From assembly GCA_021802795.1 (NCBI GenBank), contig JAJZRH010000028.1:1-7459 (forward strand): a stretch of DNA of 7,459 bases, in the 5' to 3' direction. This document shows, in pieces, positions 1 to 5,263 of the stretch. The stretch is from a bacterium. GTDB taxonomy: Bacteria > Patescibacteriota > Minisyncoccia > Phycocordibacterales > Phycocordibacteraceae. The notes beneath the pieces were generated by a model. It saw only the letters and a program-made list of their open reading frames with translations, was not told the DNA's origin and made no database searches. The position numbers were made by a program, and so were the translations under genes. Each line of letters opens with the position of its first letter. The stretch's first letter is position 1.

Positions 1-972
1 TGAGGTTTTGCGCGCGACGCAGTAATAGGGATCCGAGGCGAGCTTTGCGACGACTCCCGTGCGGCGGTACACGAGCTCGGGCATCTGTCGCAATTGTGAA
101 GAGCCGCCGGTAAGGATGATGCCATTATCAATGATGTCCGCGGCAAGTTCCGGCGGGGTGTCCTGGAGCACCTTGCGGATGGCCTGCGTCATCTCGCGCA
201 ATTCCCTCGCCATCGCCTGCACGAGGTCGTTCGTCGTGAGGTCCACCGTGCGCGGAAGCCCGCTCATGAGATCGCGACCCTTGACCGGAAGTGTGAGTTC
301 CTCGTTCATCGGCACCGCCGCACCCACCTTTATCTTCACTTCCTCGGCGGTCTTGTCGCCGATGGCGAGATTGTGGGCCTTTTTCACATAGTCAACGATG
401 GCGCGATCCAGCCGGTCGCCCGCGCACTTCACGCTCGTGGAGGCCACGATGCCGCCAAGCGATATCACCGCCACGTCTATGGTGCCGCCGCCGATGTCCG
501 CGACCATGCGCCCCATCGGCTCGTGAATGGGGATGCCCGCGCCGATGGCGGCGAGGATGGGTTCCTTTACCACATACGCGTTCTTCGCACCGGCTTTCAC
601 CGCGGCTTCAATGACCGCGCGCTTCTCGGTGGAGGAGACGCCTGCGGGAACGGAGACGAGCACGGTCGGCTTGAACGGATTCCTGCCGAGCGCTTTGCGT
701 ATGAAATAGCGGAGCATCGCTTCGGTCACGCGGTAGTCCGCGATGACGCCGTCCTTCATCGGGCGATACGCAATGATGTCGTCCGGCGTGCGGCCGATCA
801 TCTTCTTCGCCTCCGCGCCGATGGCGAGTATGGAGTTCCCGCCGCGCTTGCCGTGCGCCTTCCCCACCGCCACGACCGACGGCTCATTAATGACGACCCC
901 TTTCCCGGGCACGAACACAAGCACGTTCGTGGTGCCGAGGTCGATGCCGAGCTTGGGAGAAAAGAAGGACAT
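1..972 (-). CDS. mreB: Rod-shape determining protein MreB (3' end cut by window edge)
   Basis: Actin-like ATPase that forms membrane-associated filaments and directs lateral cell-wall synthesis. My reading gives 324 codons open from the ATG at 972 to base 1, with no stop; MreB is usually about 335-345 residues, so some 10-20 C-terminal residues lie outside the window. Visible motifs are the phosphate-1 loop IDLGTTN (residues 10-16), the phosphate-2 loop DIGGGTID (159-166), and the adenosine-binding stretch GIILTGGSS (284-292). The N-terminus MSFFSPKLG is short and shows no obvious amphipathic membrane helix. The start is supported by the family N-terminus and by a -10-like hexamer ending 7 nt upstream; no Shine-Dalgarno site is present. 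It is divergent from murA, so two cell-wall genes share one regulatory gap. Identity is very secure. Confidence 0.97.
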   Translation of the reverse strand, partial: MSFFSPKLGIDLGTTNVLVFVPGKGVVINEPSVVAVGKAHGKRGGNSILAIGAEAKKMIGRTPDDIIAYRPMKDGVIADYRVTEAMLRYFIRKALGRNPFKPTVLVSVPAGVSSTEKRAVIEAAVKAGAKNAYVVKEPILAAIGAGIPIHEPMGRMVADIGGGTIDVAVISLGGIVASTSVKCAGDRLDRAIVDYVKKAHNLAIGDKTAEEVKIKVGAAVPMNEELTLPVKGRDLMSGLPRTVDLTTNDLVQAMARELREMTQAIRKVLQDTPPELAADIIDNGIILTGGSSQLRQMPELVYRRTGVVAKLASDPYYCVARKTS

Positions 973-979
973 TACCCGT

Positions 980-1008
980 ATAGTATCCCGCTCGGTGTCC
1001 CCATGCAA
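980..1008 (-). promoter_or_regulatory. Promoter of mreB, leaderless type
   Basis: On the minus strand, TTGCAT (1003-1008) and TACTAT (980-985) are separated by 17 bp. The -10 hexamer ends 7 nt before the ATG, which would put the transcription start at or next to the start codon. Both boxes are imperfect matches to the sigma70 consensus, but the spacing is ideal and the arrangement recurs at other genes in the window. Confidence 0.55.
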
Positions 1009-1032
1009 AGTTCTTCCGCAAAGTGGTACGAT
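1004..1032 (+). promoter_or_regulatory. Promoter of murA, extended -10, leaderless type
   Basis: TGGTACGAT (1024-1032) is an extended -10 element whose hexamer TACGAT ends 6 nt before the murA ATG at 1039. At 17-bp spacing the -35 would be TGCAAA (1004-1009), a poor match that overlaps the mreB -35 on the other strand. The extended -10 may compensate. The two divergent promoters therefore share their -35 bases and could compete for polymerase. Confidence 0.45.
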
Positions 1033-1038
1033 AGCCCC

Positions 1039-2349
1039 ATGCAAGGCGAGATGAATTTCATTATCGAGGGCGGCAAGCCGCTCTCGGGACGGGTGGAGAC
1101 CAGCCGTTCCAAGAACGGCGCCGTCGCCCTTTTGGCCGCCTCTCTCCTGAACGCCGGCCGCACCACGCTCGAACACATGCCGAAGATAGAGGAAGTGAAT
1201 CGCCTCATCGAGGTGCTCCGCTCCATCGGCGTGGAAGTCGACTGGAAAGACTCGAACGTCGTCATCACGCCGCCGGAAAAGATAACGCTGGAGACCATCG
1301 ATAACGTCGCGGCGGCGCGCACGCGGAGCATTTTGATGTTCATCGGCCCCCTGCTCCACCTCTTCAAAGAATTCGACTTGCCGCAATCGGGCGGCTGTAC
1401 GCTCGGACTGCGCTCGGTGCGGCCGCATCTCATGGCGCTGGAGAAATTCGGCGTGAATATAGAAGCGAAGACCGACAGTTATCACATTGAGCACACGAAA
1501 CTCGCACCGGCGGAAGTCGTCCTGTATGAATCGAGCGACACGGCGACCATCAATGCGCTCCTTGCCGCCGCACGCATCCCCGAGACCTCCGTTATCAAGT
1601 ATGCGTCCGCGAACTACCAGGTGCAGGAGGTGTGCGGATTCCTCAAAAAGCTCGGCGTCGGCGTTGAGGGCATCGGCACCACGACACTGTCCGTCACCGG
1701 AATTGCCGCTATCAACACTGACATTTCATACAGCATCGCCGAAGACCCGACCGATGCGATGTTCTTCATCAGCGCCGCAGCCGTCACCCACTCCGCTATT
1801 GAAATACTCGCCGCGCCTATCGAATTCCTAGAGGTGGAGCTCCTCATTCTGGAAAAGATGGGTCTCCAATTCTCGCTCGCGAATCGGCGCATTTCCGAGA
1901 ACGGCGTCACAAAGCTTGCGGACATCAGCATACAGCCGTCCGAGCTCGTTGCGTTCCCGGAGAAGATACACGCGCGCCCGTACCCGGGCCTCAACATTGA
2001 TAATCTCCCCTTCTTCGCCGTCATCAGTACGCAGGCGAAAGGTACGACGCTCATTCACGACTGGGTCTATGAGAAGCGCGCCATCTATTACACCGAGCTC
2101 GATCGTCTCGGCGCCCATACGACGCTCCACGACCCGCACCGCATTTCCATAGAGGGCCCGACGCGGCTCAAGGCGGCGGAAGTCATCTGCCCGCCGGCGC
2201 TCCGCCCCGCGACCATCATCCTCGTCGCGATGCTCGGCGCAAAAGGCCGCTCGCTCCTCCGGAACGTATACAGCATCAACCGCGGCTACGAGGACATCGT
2301 GCATCGCCTGCAACACCTCGGCGCGTCCATCGAAGCGCACACCGGCTAA
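1039..2349 (+). CDS. murA: UDP-N-acetylglucosamine 1-carboxyvinyltransferase (MurA)
   Basis: Cytosolic enzyme that transfers enolpyruvate from phosphoenolpyruvate to UDP-GlcNAc, the first committed step of peptidoglycan synthesis. The predicted protein has 436 residues, close to the usual 419-430. Key residues align with E. coli MurA: K25-N26 (for K22-N23), the PEP-binding cysteine C120 in SGGCTLG (for C115), R125 (for R120), D321 in YPGLNIDNLP (for D305, without a gap), and R389 in PALRP (for R397). The C-terminal NRGYED stretch (414-419) is typical. The reading frame stays open far upstream, but that part lies antisense to mreB. The ATG at 1039 is preferred because it precedes the family N-terminus and follows a -10-like box; an ATG at 1051 is a possible alternative. 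Having Cys rather than Asp at position 120 predicts the fosfomycin-reactive type (inference). Confidence 0.96.
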   Translation: MQGEMNFIIEGGKPLSGRVETSRSKNGAVALLAASLLNAGRTTLEHMPKIEEVNRLIEVLRSIGVEVDWKDSNVVITPPEKITLETIDNVAAARTRSILMFIGPLLHLFKEFDLPQSGGCTLGLRSVRPHLMALEKFGVNIEAKTDSYHIEHTKLAPAEVVLYESSDTATINALLAAARIPETSVIKYASANYQVQEVCGFLKKLGVGVEGIGTTTLSVTGIAAINTDISYSIAEDPTDAMFFISAAAVTHSAIEILAAPIEFLEVELLILEKMGLQFSLANRRISENGVTKLADISIQPSELVAFPEKIHARPYPGLNIDNLPFFAVISTQAKGTTLIHDWVYEKRAIYYTELDRLGAHTTLHDPHRISIEGPTRLKAAEVICPPALRPATIILVAMLGAKGRSLLRNVYSINRGYEDIVHRLQHLGASIEAHTG

Positions 2350-2351
2350 CT

Positions 2352-2645
2352 ATGAGACCCATCGGCGAGATGCTCCCCGAATTCGAGAAGAAAGCGGCGG
2401 CGGCGCCGAAAGGGAGAAAACGCCAGACCGAACGCGGCGAACTCCTCCGCTTCTTCCAACGGCATCTGAACTATTCCCGCAAGCAGGACGGGCTCCCGCC
2501 CATGACCATGGCGCACCTCGGCGTCGTGCTGGAGAAGATACCGACGCAAGACCTCTACTACCTGAAAAGCGTTTGCAGTCAGGCGAAGAACTTCGGCAAA
2601 AAATTCTGGTGGGAACTGGATCCGACGAAGCACGAAAAGAAATAG
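2352..2645 (+). CDS. Small conserved-looking basic protein of unknown function
   Basis: The protein has 97 residues. I do not recognise a named family. It begins 2 nt after the murA stop, so the two are almost certainly co-transcribed. The N-terminal third is basic and low in complexity (AAAAPKGRKR, residues 15-24). It is followed by a helical segment (about 27-46) and then a stretch dense in aromatic and charged residues, LYYLKSVCSQAKNFGKKFWW (68-87), ending in LDPTK. That region has the look of a conserved domain, and I have an unverified impression of similar small proteins in Parcubacteria. There is no signal peptide or membrane segment, so it is probably cytosolic, and the basic character would fit nucleic-acid binding (weak inference). 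Its stop codon TAG is also the first three bases of the palindromic element that follows, so the original C-terminus may have been altered. Confidence 0.8.
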   Translation: MRPIGEMLPEFEKKAAAAPKGRKRQTERGELLRFFQRHLNYSRKQDGLPPMTMAHLGVVLEKIPTQDLYYLKSVCSQAKNFGKKFWWELDPTKHEKK

Positions 2646-2789
2646 CGTGTAAGCAAAACAAATTCAGACGTAAGACTCGGCCAAGCGGCCAGTGCCGATT
2701 GCTTTGGCATTGCTGAATGCCGCGCGAAGCGCAATGCCAAAGCAATTGAGCACGGGGAGCGGGTCTGAATTTGTTTTGCTTACACGCTA
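2643..2789. repeat. 147-bp palindromic element with 27-bp perfect inverted ends
   Basis: Arms at 2643-2669 and 2763-2789 are exact reverse complements (27 bp; outer end TAGCGTGTAAGC, inner end TTCAGAC). They enclose 93 nt that contain a second perfect 16-bp inverted repeat (2698-2713 with 2731-2746) and a small GGCC-AAGC-GGCC hairpin (2679-2690). The outermost bases TAG serve as the stop codon of the preceding gene, and the right arm ends 10 bp before the def -10 box. I see no target-site duplication and no internal ORF that looks real. It could be a MITE-like non-autonomous element, a structured RNA, or a processing or termination structure. The lack of a T-run argues against a plain rho-independent terminator. 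Confidence 0.9.
2698..2746. repeat. Inner 16-bp perfect hairpin of the palindromic element
   Basis: ATTGCTTTGGCATTGC (2698-2713) pairs perfectly with 2731-2746 around a 17-nt loop. It sits inside the outer 27-bp palindrome, so the folded transcript would be a long stem with an internal stem-loop. The core TTTGGCATTGC (2703-2713) occurs again at 4223-4233 in the second palindromic element. Confidence 0.85.
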
Positions 2790-2804
2790 CTCGCAAGGTA
2801 TACT
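2776..2804 (+). promoter_or_regulatory. Promoter of def, leaderless type
   Basis: TTGCTT (2776-2781) and TATACT (2799-2804) are spaced 17 bp apart, and the -10 ends 7 nt before the def ATG at 2812. No Shine-Dalgarno site is present, so a leaderless or near-leaderless mRNA is expected. The -35 lies inside the right arm of the palindromic element while the -10 lies just outside it. Confidence 0.65.
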
Positions 2805-2811
2805 AGGCAAC

Positions 2812-3348
2812 ATGAAAGAAATCGTGCAAGACGGGACGCTCGTGTTGCGGGAGACGGCAAAGCCGGTGCCGGAGGAGCTGTTCGGCACCGCAGAGCTCGA
2901 CCGCATCATCGCCGACATGACCGAAGCGCTCGATTACGAGCTCGAAGGCGTGGCGCTCGCCGCGCCGCAGATAGATGTTCCCTATCGCATCTTCATCGTG
3001 CGCAAAGACCGCACGCTCCCCCCGCCGAACGTGGCCGAAGGCGCGCCGGTGCCGCCTCCCCCGCCGGCCGAAGTAGAGATATATATCAATCCCGAGATAC
3101 TGAAGACTTCGCGCCGGCGCGCTAGAATGGACGAAGGATGCCTCTCCGTCCGCGGCATCTACGGCACGACCAAACGGCATGAGCGCGTTACGGTGCGGGC
3201 GCGCCGTCCGGACGGCTCTACTTTTGAGAAGAACGGCGGCGGCATTATGGCGCAGATATTCGAACACGAGATAGATCACTTGAACGGCATACTCTTCATC
3301 GACCATGCCGAACACCTCATCCACATTCAGCATGCAACGACCGGATAA
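2812..3348 (+). CDS. def: Peptide deformylase
   Basis: Metalloenzyme that removes the formyl group from the N-terminal formyl-methionine of new proteins. The 178-residue protein shows all three family motifs in order: motif 1 GVALAAPQ (46-53), motif 2 EGCLS (108-112), and motif 3 HEIDH (152-156). The expected metal ligands are C110, H152 and H156, with E153 as the catalytic acid/base. In motif 1 the usual second glycine (GxGxAAPQ) is alanine. Between motifs 1 and 2 there is a proline-rich insertion (about 69-86) that includes PPPPP. An upstream in-frame ATG (2692) would begin inside the palindromic element and add residues unlike the family, so ATG 2812, 7 nt after a -10 box, is chosen. It overlaps fmt, which performs the opposite reaction. 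Confidence 0.96.
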   Translation: MKEIVQDGTLVLRETAKPVPEELFGTAELDRIIADMTEALDYELEGVALAAPQIDVPYRIFIVRKDRTLPPPNVAEGAPVPPPPPAEVEIYINPEILKTSRRRARMDEGCLSVRGIYGTTKRHERVTVRARRPDGSTFEKNGGGIMAQIFEHEIDHLNGILFIDHAEHLIHIQHATTG

Positions 3349-4159
3349 ATTCATATATTTCGGCACGCCGAAAGTCGCGGGCGACACGCTGGAACTTCTT
3401 GTTGAGCGCGGGTTCGTGCCGGAAGTCATCGTGACCTCCCCGGACGCGCCGCGCGGACGCGGTCTCGCGCTTACCCCGTCGCCGGTAAAAGCGGTCGCCG
3501 AGGCGCGCCGCATCCCCGTCCTCACTCCGGAAAAACTCGACGCGCAAACCGTCCTTGCCCTGCAGGCATACGAATGCGACTACGCCGTCGTCGTCGCCTA
3601 CGGCAAAATATTCCCCGAAGCGCTCATTGCGGCGTTCCCGAAAGGAGTATTGAACGTGCACTACTCGCTTCTGCCGAAGTACCGCGGCGCGACCCCGCTT
3701 GAAGCCGCACTCCTTGCCGGCGATTCGGTGACCGGCGTAACTGTGCAGAAAATGGTGAAGGAGCTCGACGCGGGCGACATCATTGCGCAAACGGCAACGC
3801 CTATCGCGCCGGGAGAGACTGCGCGGGAGCTACGCCCGCGCCTTATCGAACTTGGCGCAACGCTTCTCGCCGATACGCTCCCCGCTTATCTTGCGGGCGA
3901 TATTGCGCCGAAAGCGCAGGATGCTTCGCTTGCCTCGCACACGCGCAAATTTACAAAAGAAGACGGGCTCCTCGCCCTCGACGCGCCCGCCGAGACGAAC
4001 TGGAACAAGTACCGCGCCTATGCGGATTCGATCGGGACCTATTTCTTTGAGAACGAGAAACGCATTAAAATAACGGCGGCATCCTTTCAGAACGGAAAAT
4101 TCATCATTGAGCGCGTCATCCCGGAGGGCAAGCGCGAGATGTCATACACGAGTAACTAG
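3332..4159 (+). CDS. fmt: Methionyl-tRNA formyltransferase
   Basis: Transfers a formyl group from 10-formyl-tetrahydrofolate to methionyl-tRNA(fMet), preparing it for initiation. The 275-residue product has the N-terminal formyltransferase fold, with FGTP (10-13), RGRGLALTPSPVK (41-53), the catalytic pair N108 and H110 in NVHYSLLPKYRG, and the catalytic D146 in ELDAGD. These correspond to N106, H108 and D144 of E. coli Fmt. A shortened C-terminal domain follows (about 205-275), so the protein is smaller than the roughly 310 residues usual in E. coli-type Fmt. It overlaps the def reading frame by 17 nt, which implies translational coupling. An in-frame ATG at 3305 is possible but adds residues before the usual family start. 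The C-terminus (EGKREMSYTSN) stops 9 nt before a structured intergenic element. Confidence 0.95.
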   Translation: MQRPDKFIYFGTPKVAGDTLELLVERGFVPEVIVTSPDAPRGRGLALTPSPVKAVAEARRIPVLTPEKLDAQTVLALQAYECDYAVVVAYGKIFPEALIAAFPKGVLNVHYSLLPKYRGATPLEAALLAGDSVTGVTVQKMVKELDAGDIIAQTATPIAPGETARELRPRLIELGATLLADTLPAYLAGDIAPKAQDASLASHTRKFTKEDGLLALDAPAETNWNKYRAYADSIGTYFFENEKRIKITAASFQNGKFIIERVIPEGKREMSYTSN

Positions 4160-4168
4160 AATTCGTTC

Positions 4169-4343
4169 CGACAGCGCGGGCATGTTGCGAGGAAGGAGTT
4201 GCGTAGCGTGCATGCACGGTCTTTTGGCATTGCCGAGCGCGCCATTCTGATGGCGCTATGACAAAAGATGCACTGCGGAGCATTAGGAAATGCCCGCGCC
4301 GGCGGCATTTCCGCTCCTCCGCAACAACATGCCCGCGCTGCCG
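4169..4343. repeat. Second structured palindromic element between convergent genes
   Basis: The outer arms CAGCGCGGGCATGTTG (4172-4187) and its exact complement at 4325-4340 (16 bp) extend 2 bp further outward after one mismatch and imperfectly inward. Inside are a stem made of TCTTTTG (4220-4226) with CAAAAGA (4262-4268) plus GTGCA (4208-4212) with TGCAC (4269-4273); a GCGCCAT-TCTG-ATGGCGC hairpin (4239-4256) at its tip; and a separate 9-bp hairpin GGAAATGCC/GGCATTTCC (4286-4294 with 4304-4312). The predicted fold is branched. The element fills nearly all of the 188-nt gap between the stops of fmt and hpf. No T-run follows the stems, so it is not a classical terminator. Confidence 0.8.
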
Positions 4344-4347
4344 ATCA

Positions 4348-4710
4348 TTAGCGCCCGAAACGCATCATCCGCTTGATGGCGGAATGGCCGCGCTTCCAGA
4401 GTTTGTGCGCGCGCCCGCGGGAACGCCGTATCTCCGCTTCAAGCTCGCTGCGGACTTTGTCCGCCGCGCTCTCGGGGTTGGGCTTTACCGCTTCGGCATG
4501 AAATACTTTCCCGTCTACCGCAAGCCGGGCGACAAGGCGGAACGGCTCCGACGAACGGCCTTGCGGAGGGGCCTCTTCCACTTCTATCTCGAGCAACGCT
4601 GTATCGCCTCTTTCTCCAAGGAGGCGGAGCGGCGCCGCAAGTTTCTCTTCTATCAATGCTTCCGTTTCCGGTCTCAGTTGATACTTCGTCGCCTTGATAG
4701 TGATATTCAT
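4348..4710 (-). CDS. hpf: Ribosome hibernation-promoting factor, short form (HPF/RaiA family)
   Basis: Binds the decoding region of the 30S subunit in slow-growing cells and holds ribosomes inactive. The 120-residue protein begins with the typical beta strand MNITIKATKYQL and the helix RPETEALIEEKLAAPLRLL (13-31). The rest of the beta-alpha-beta-beta-beta-alpha fold follows, with VDGKVFHAEA (65-74) and a second helix SAADKVRSELEAEIRR (81-96). A strongly basic tail (97-120) would suit rRNA contact. It lacks the long C-terminal dimerisation domain of long HPF, so it would not be expected to form 100S dimers in the long-HPF manner (inference). It lies 10 nt after the YggU-like gene in a minus-strand operon with no visible Shine-Dalgarno site. 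Whether it is nearer to HPF or RaiA cannot be settled by eye. Confidence 0.88.
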   Translation of the reverse strand: MNITIKATKYQLRPETEALIEEKLAAPLRLLGERGDTALLEIEVEEAPPQGRSSEPFRLVARLAVDGKVFHAEAVKPNPESAADKVRSELEAEIRRSRGRAHKLWKRGHSAIKRMMRFGR

Positions 4711-4720
4711 ACTGGAAAAG

Positions 4721-4939
4721 TCAGCTGTTAATACTAATCATTTTACTCCGTGAACGGTGCCCTGTCAGGATGCGCACTTTGCCCACAGGTATCCCTTCCC
4801 GCAGGGCGATGAGTTCGCGCACCCGGTCATTTGCGCGATTCCCGCTTGCGGGTTCTCGAACGGAAATGAGCAACATTTCCCCTTTTTCCTCCACTTTTTC
4901 TTTTTTGGCACCCGGCGTAACAAAGACTTTTATGTACAT
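4721..4939 (-). CDS. yggU: YggU/DUF167 family protein
   Basis: Small conserved protein of unknown biochemical role (DUF167; YggU in E. coli). The 72-residue product matches the family in order: VTPGAKK (7-13), the central EPASGNRANDRV (29-40, where many members have PPVDGKAN), and the C-terminal ILTGHRSRSKMISI (57-70, compare GxxSRxKxxxI). It is shorter than the common 95-100 residues mainly at the C-terminus. Its ATG shares one base with the stop of the upstream glutaredoxin gene (TGATG), so translation is probably coupled, and hpf follows after 10 nt. Nothing in the sequence reveals the function. Confidence 0.88.
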   Translation of the reverse strand: MYIKVFVTPGAKKEKVEEKGEMLLISVREPASGNRANDRVRELIALREGIPVGKVRILTGHRSRSKMISINS

Positions 4940-5178
4940 CAGTTCTTCGGATAGTTCGCACGCAAGTATGCGTCAATATCGGCCGATTCGTACATCTCAA
5001 TTCCCTTTTCGCTGTCCACCAAGTACGGCACTTGGCGCTTCCCGCCGCGAGCAACAAGCTCCGCCGCCACCGTATCATCCGCGATATTCTTCTGTTCAAA
5101 CGAAATGCCGAGCTCTTCTCCCGTATCCAGCACTTTGTGGCAGAACGGGCATCCGGTTTTTACATATAAAATAAGCAT
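4939..5178 (-). CDS. Glutaredoxin-like thiol-disulfide oxidoreductase
   Basis: Cytosolic thioredoxin-fold protein of 79 residues, the usual size for glutaredoxin/NrdH-type proteins. The redox motif CPFC is at residues 10-13 after the strand LILYVKTG. The cis-proline is P51 in RQVPYLVD, and the C-terminal part EMYESADIDAYL (61-72) replaces the GGxDD loop of classical glutaredoxins, resembling GST-N-like glutaredoxins. The physiological reductant (glutathione, another thiol or thioredoxin reductase) cannot be deduced. It is the first gene of a minus-strand operon with the YggU-like gene (1-nt overlap) and hpf. A TATCCT box ends 7 nt upstream of the ATG and there is no Shine-Dalgarno site. Confidence 0.92.
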   Translation of the reverse strand: MLILYVKTGCPFCHKVLDTGEELGISFEQKNIADDTVAAELVARGGKRQVPYLVDSEKGIEMYESADIDAYLRANYPKN

Positions 5179-5185
5179 AAGTAAT

Positions 5186-5191
5186 AGGATA
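5186..5191 (-). promoter_or_regulatory. -10 box of the glutaredoxin-yggU-hpf operon
   Basis: TATCCT on the minus strand ends 7 nt before the ATG at 5178, the same spacing as at mreB and def, suggesting a leaderless transcript. At 17-bp spacing the -35 would be a T-run (TTTTTA, 5209-5214) inside the terminator of the upstream lipoprotein gene, so it is weak. Confidence 0.4.
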
Positions 5192-5208
5192 GCATCCGAC
5201 CGGCTATA

Positions 5209-5239
5209 TAAAAAAACACCCCGCGTGCGCGGGGCGTTT
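5209..5239 (-). terminator. Rho-independent terminator of the lipoprotein gene
   Basis: On the minus strand a GC stem CCCCGC-GCAC-GCGGGG (5234-5219), extended by four A-T/G-C pairs after one mismatch, is followed by a run of seven T (5216-5210) on the transcript. It lies 25 nt after the lipoprotein stop and separates that gene from the glutaredoxin operon downstream on the same strand. Confidence 0.9.
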
Positions 5240-5263
5240 GAAGTCGGACAAAGAATTGCAAGA

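Noticed and set aside
373..1038. Long plus-strand open frame continuing upstream of murA
   Set aside because: It is antisense to mreB, whose protein is unmistakable; the upstream translation is Arg/His-rich shadow sequence, and murA family homology begins at about 1039-1054.
2643..2789. Plain rho-independent terminator for the murA operon
   Set aside because: The 27-bp outer stem spans 93 nt of internal sequence and no T-run follows; a terminator would have a short loop and U-tract.
2643..4343. CRISPR array or tandem repeat
   Set aside because: The two palindromic elements are not regularly spaced repeats with spacers; they share only short motifs and differ in most of their sequence.
4258..4731. 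Plus-strand ORF of 157 codons over hpf
   Set aside because: It is antisense to hpf and yggU and is rich in Arg/Cys with no domain; the minus-strand genes show clear family motifs.
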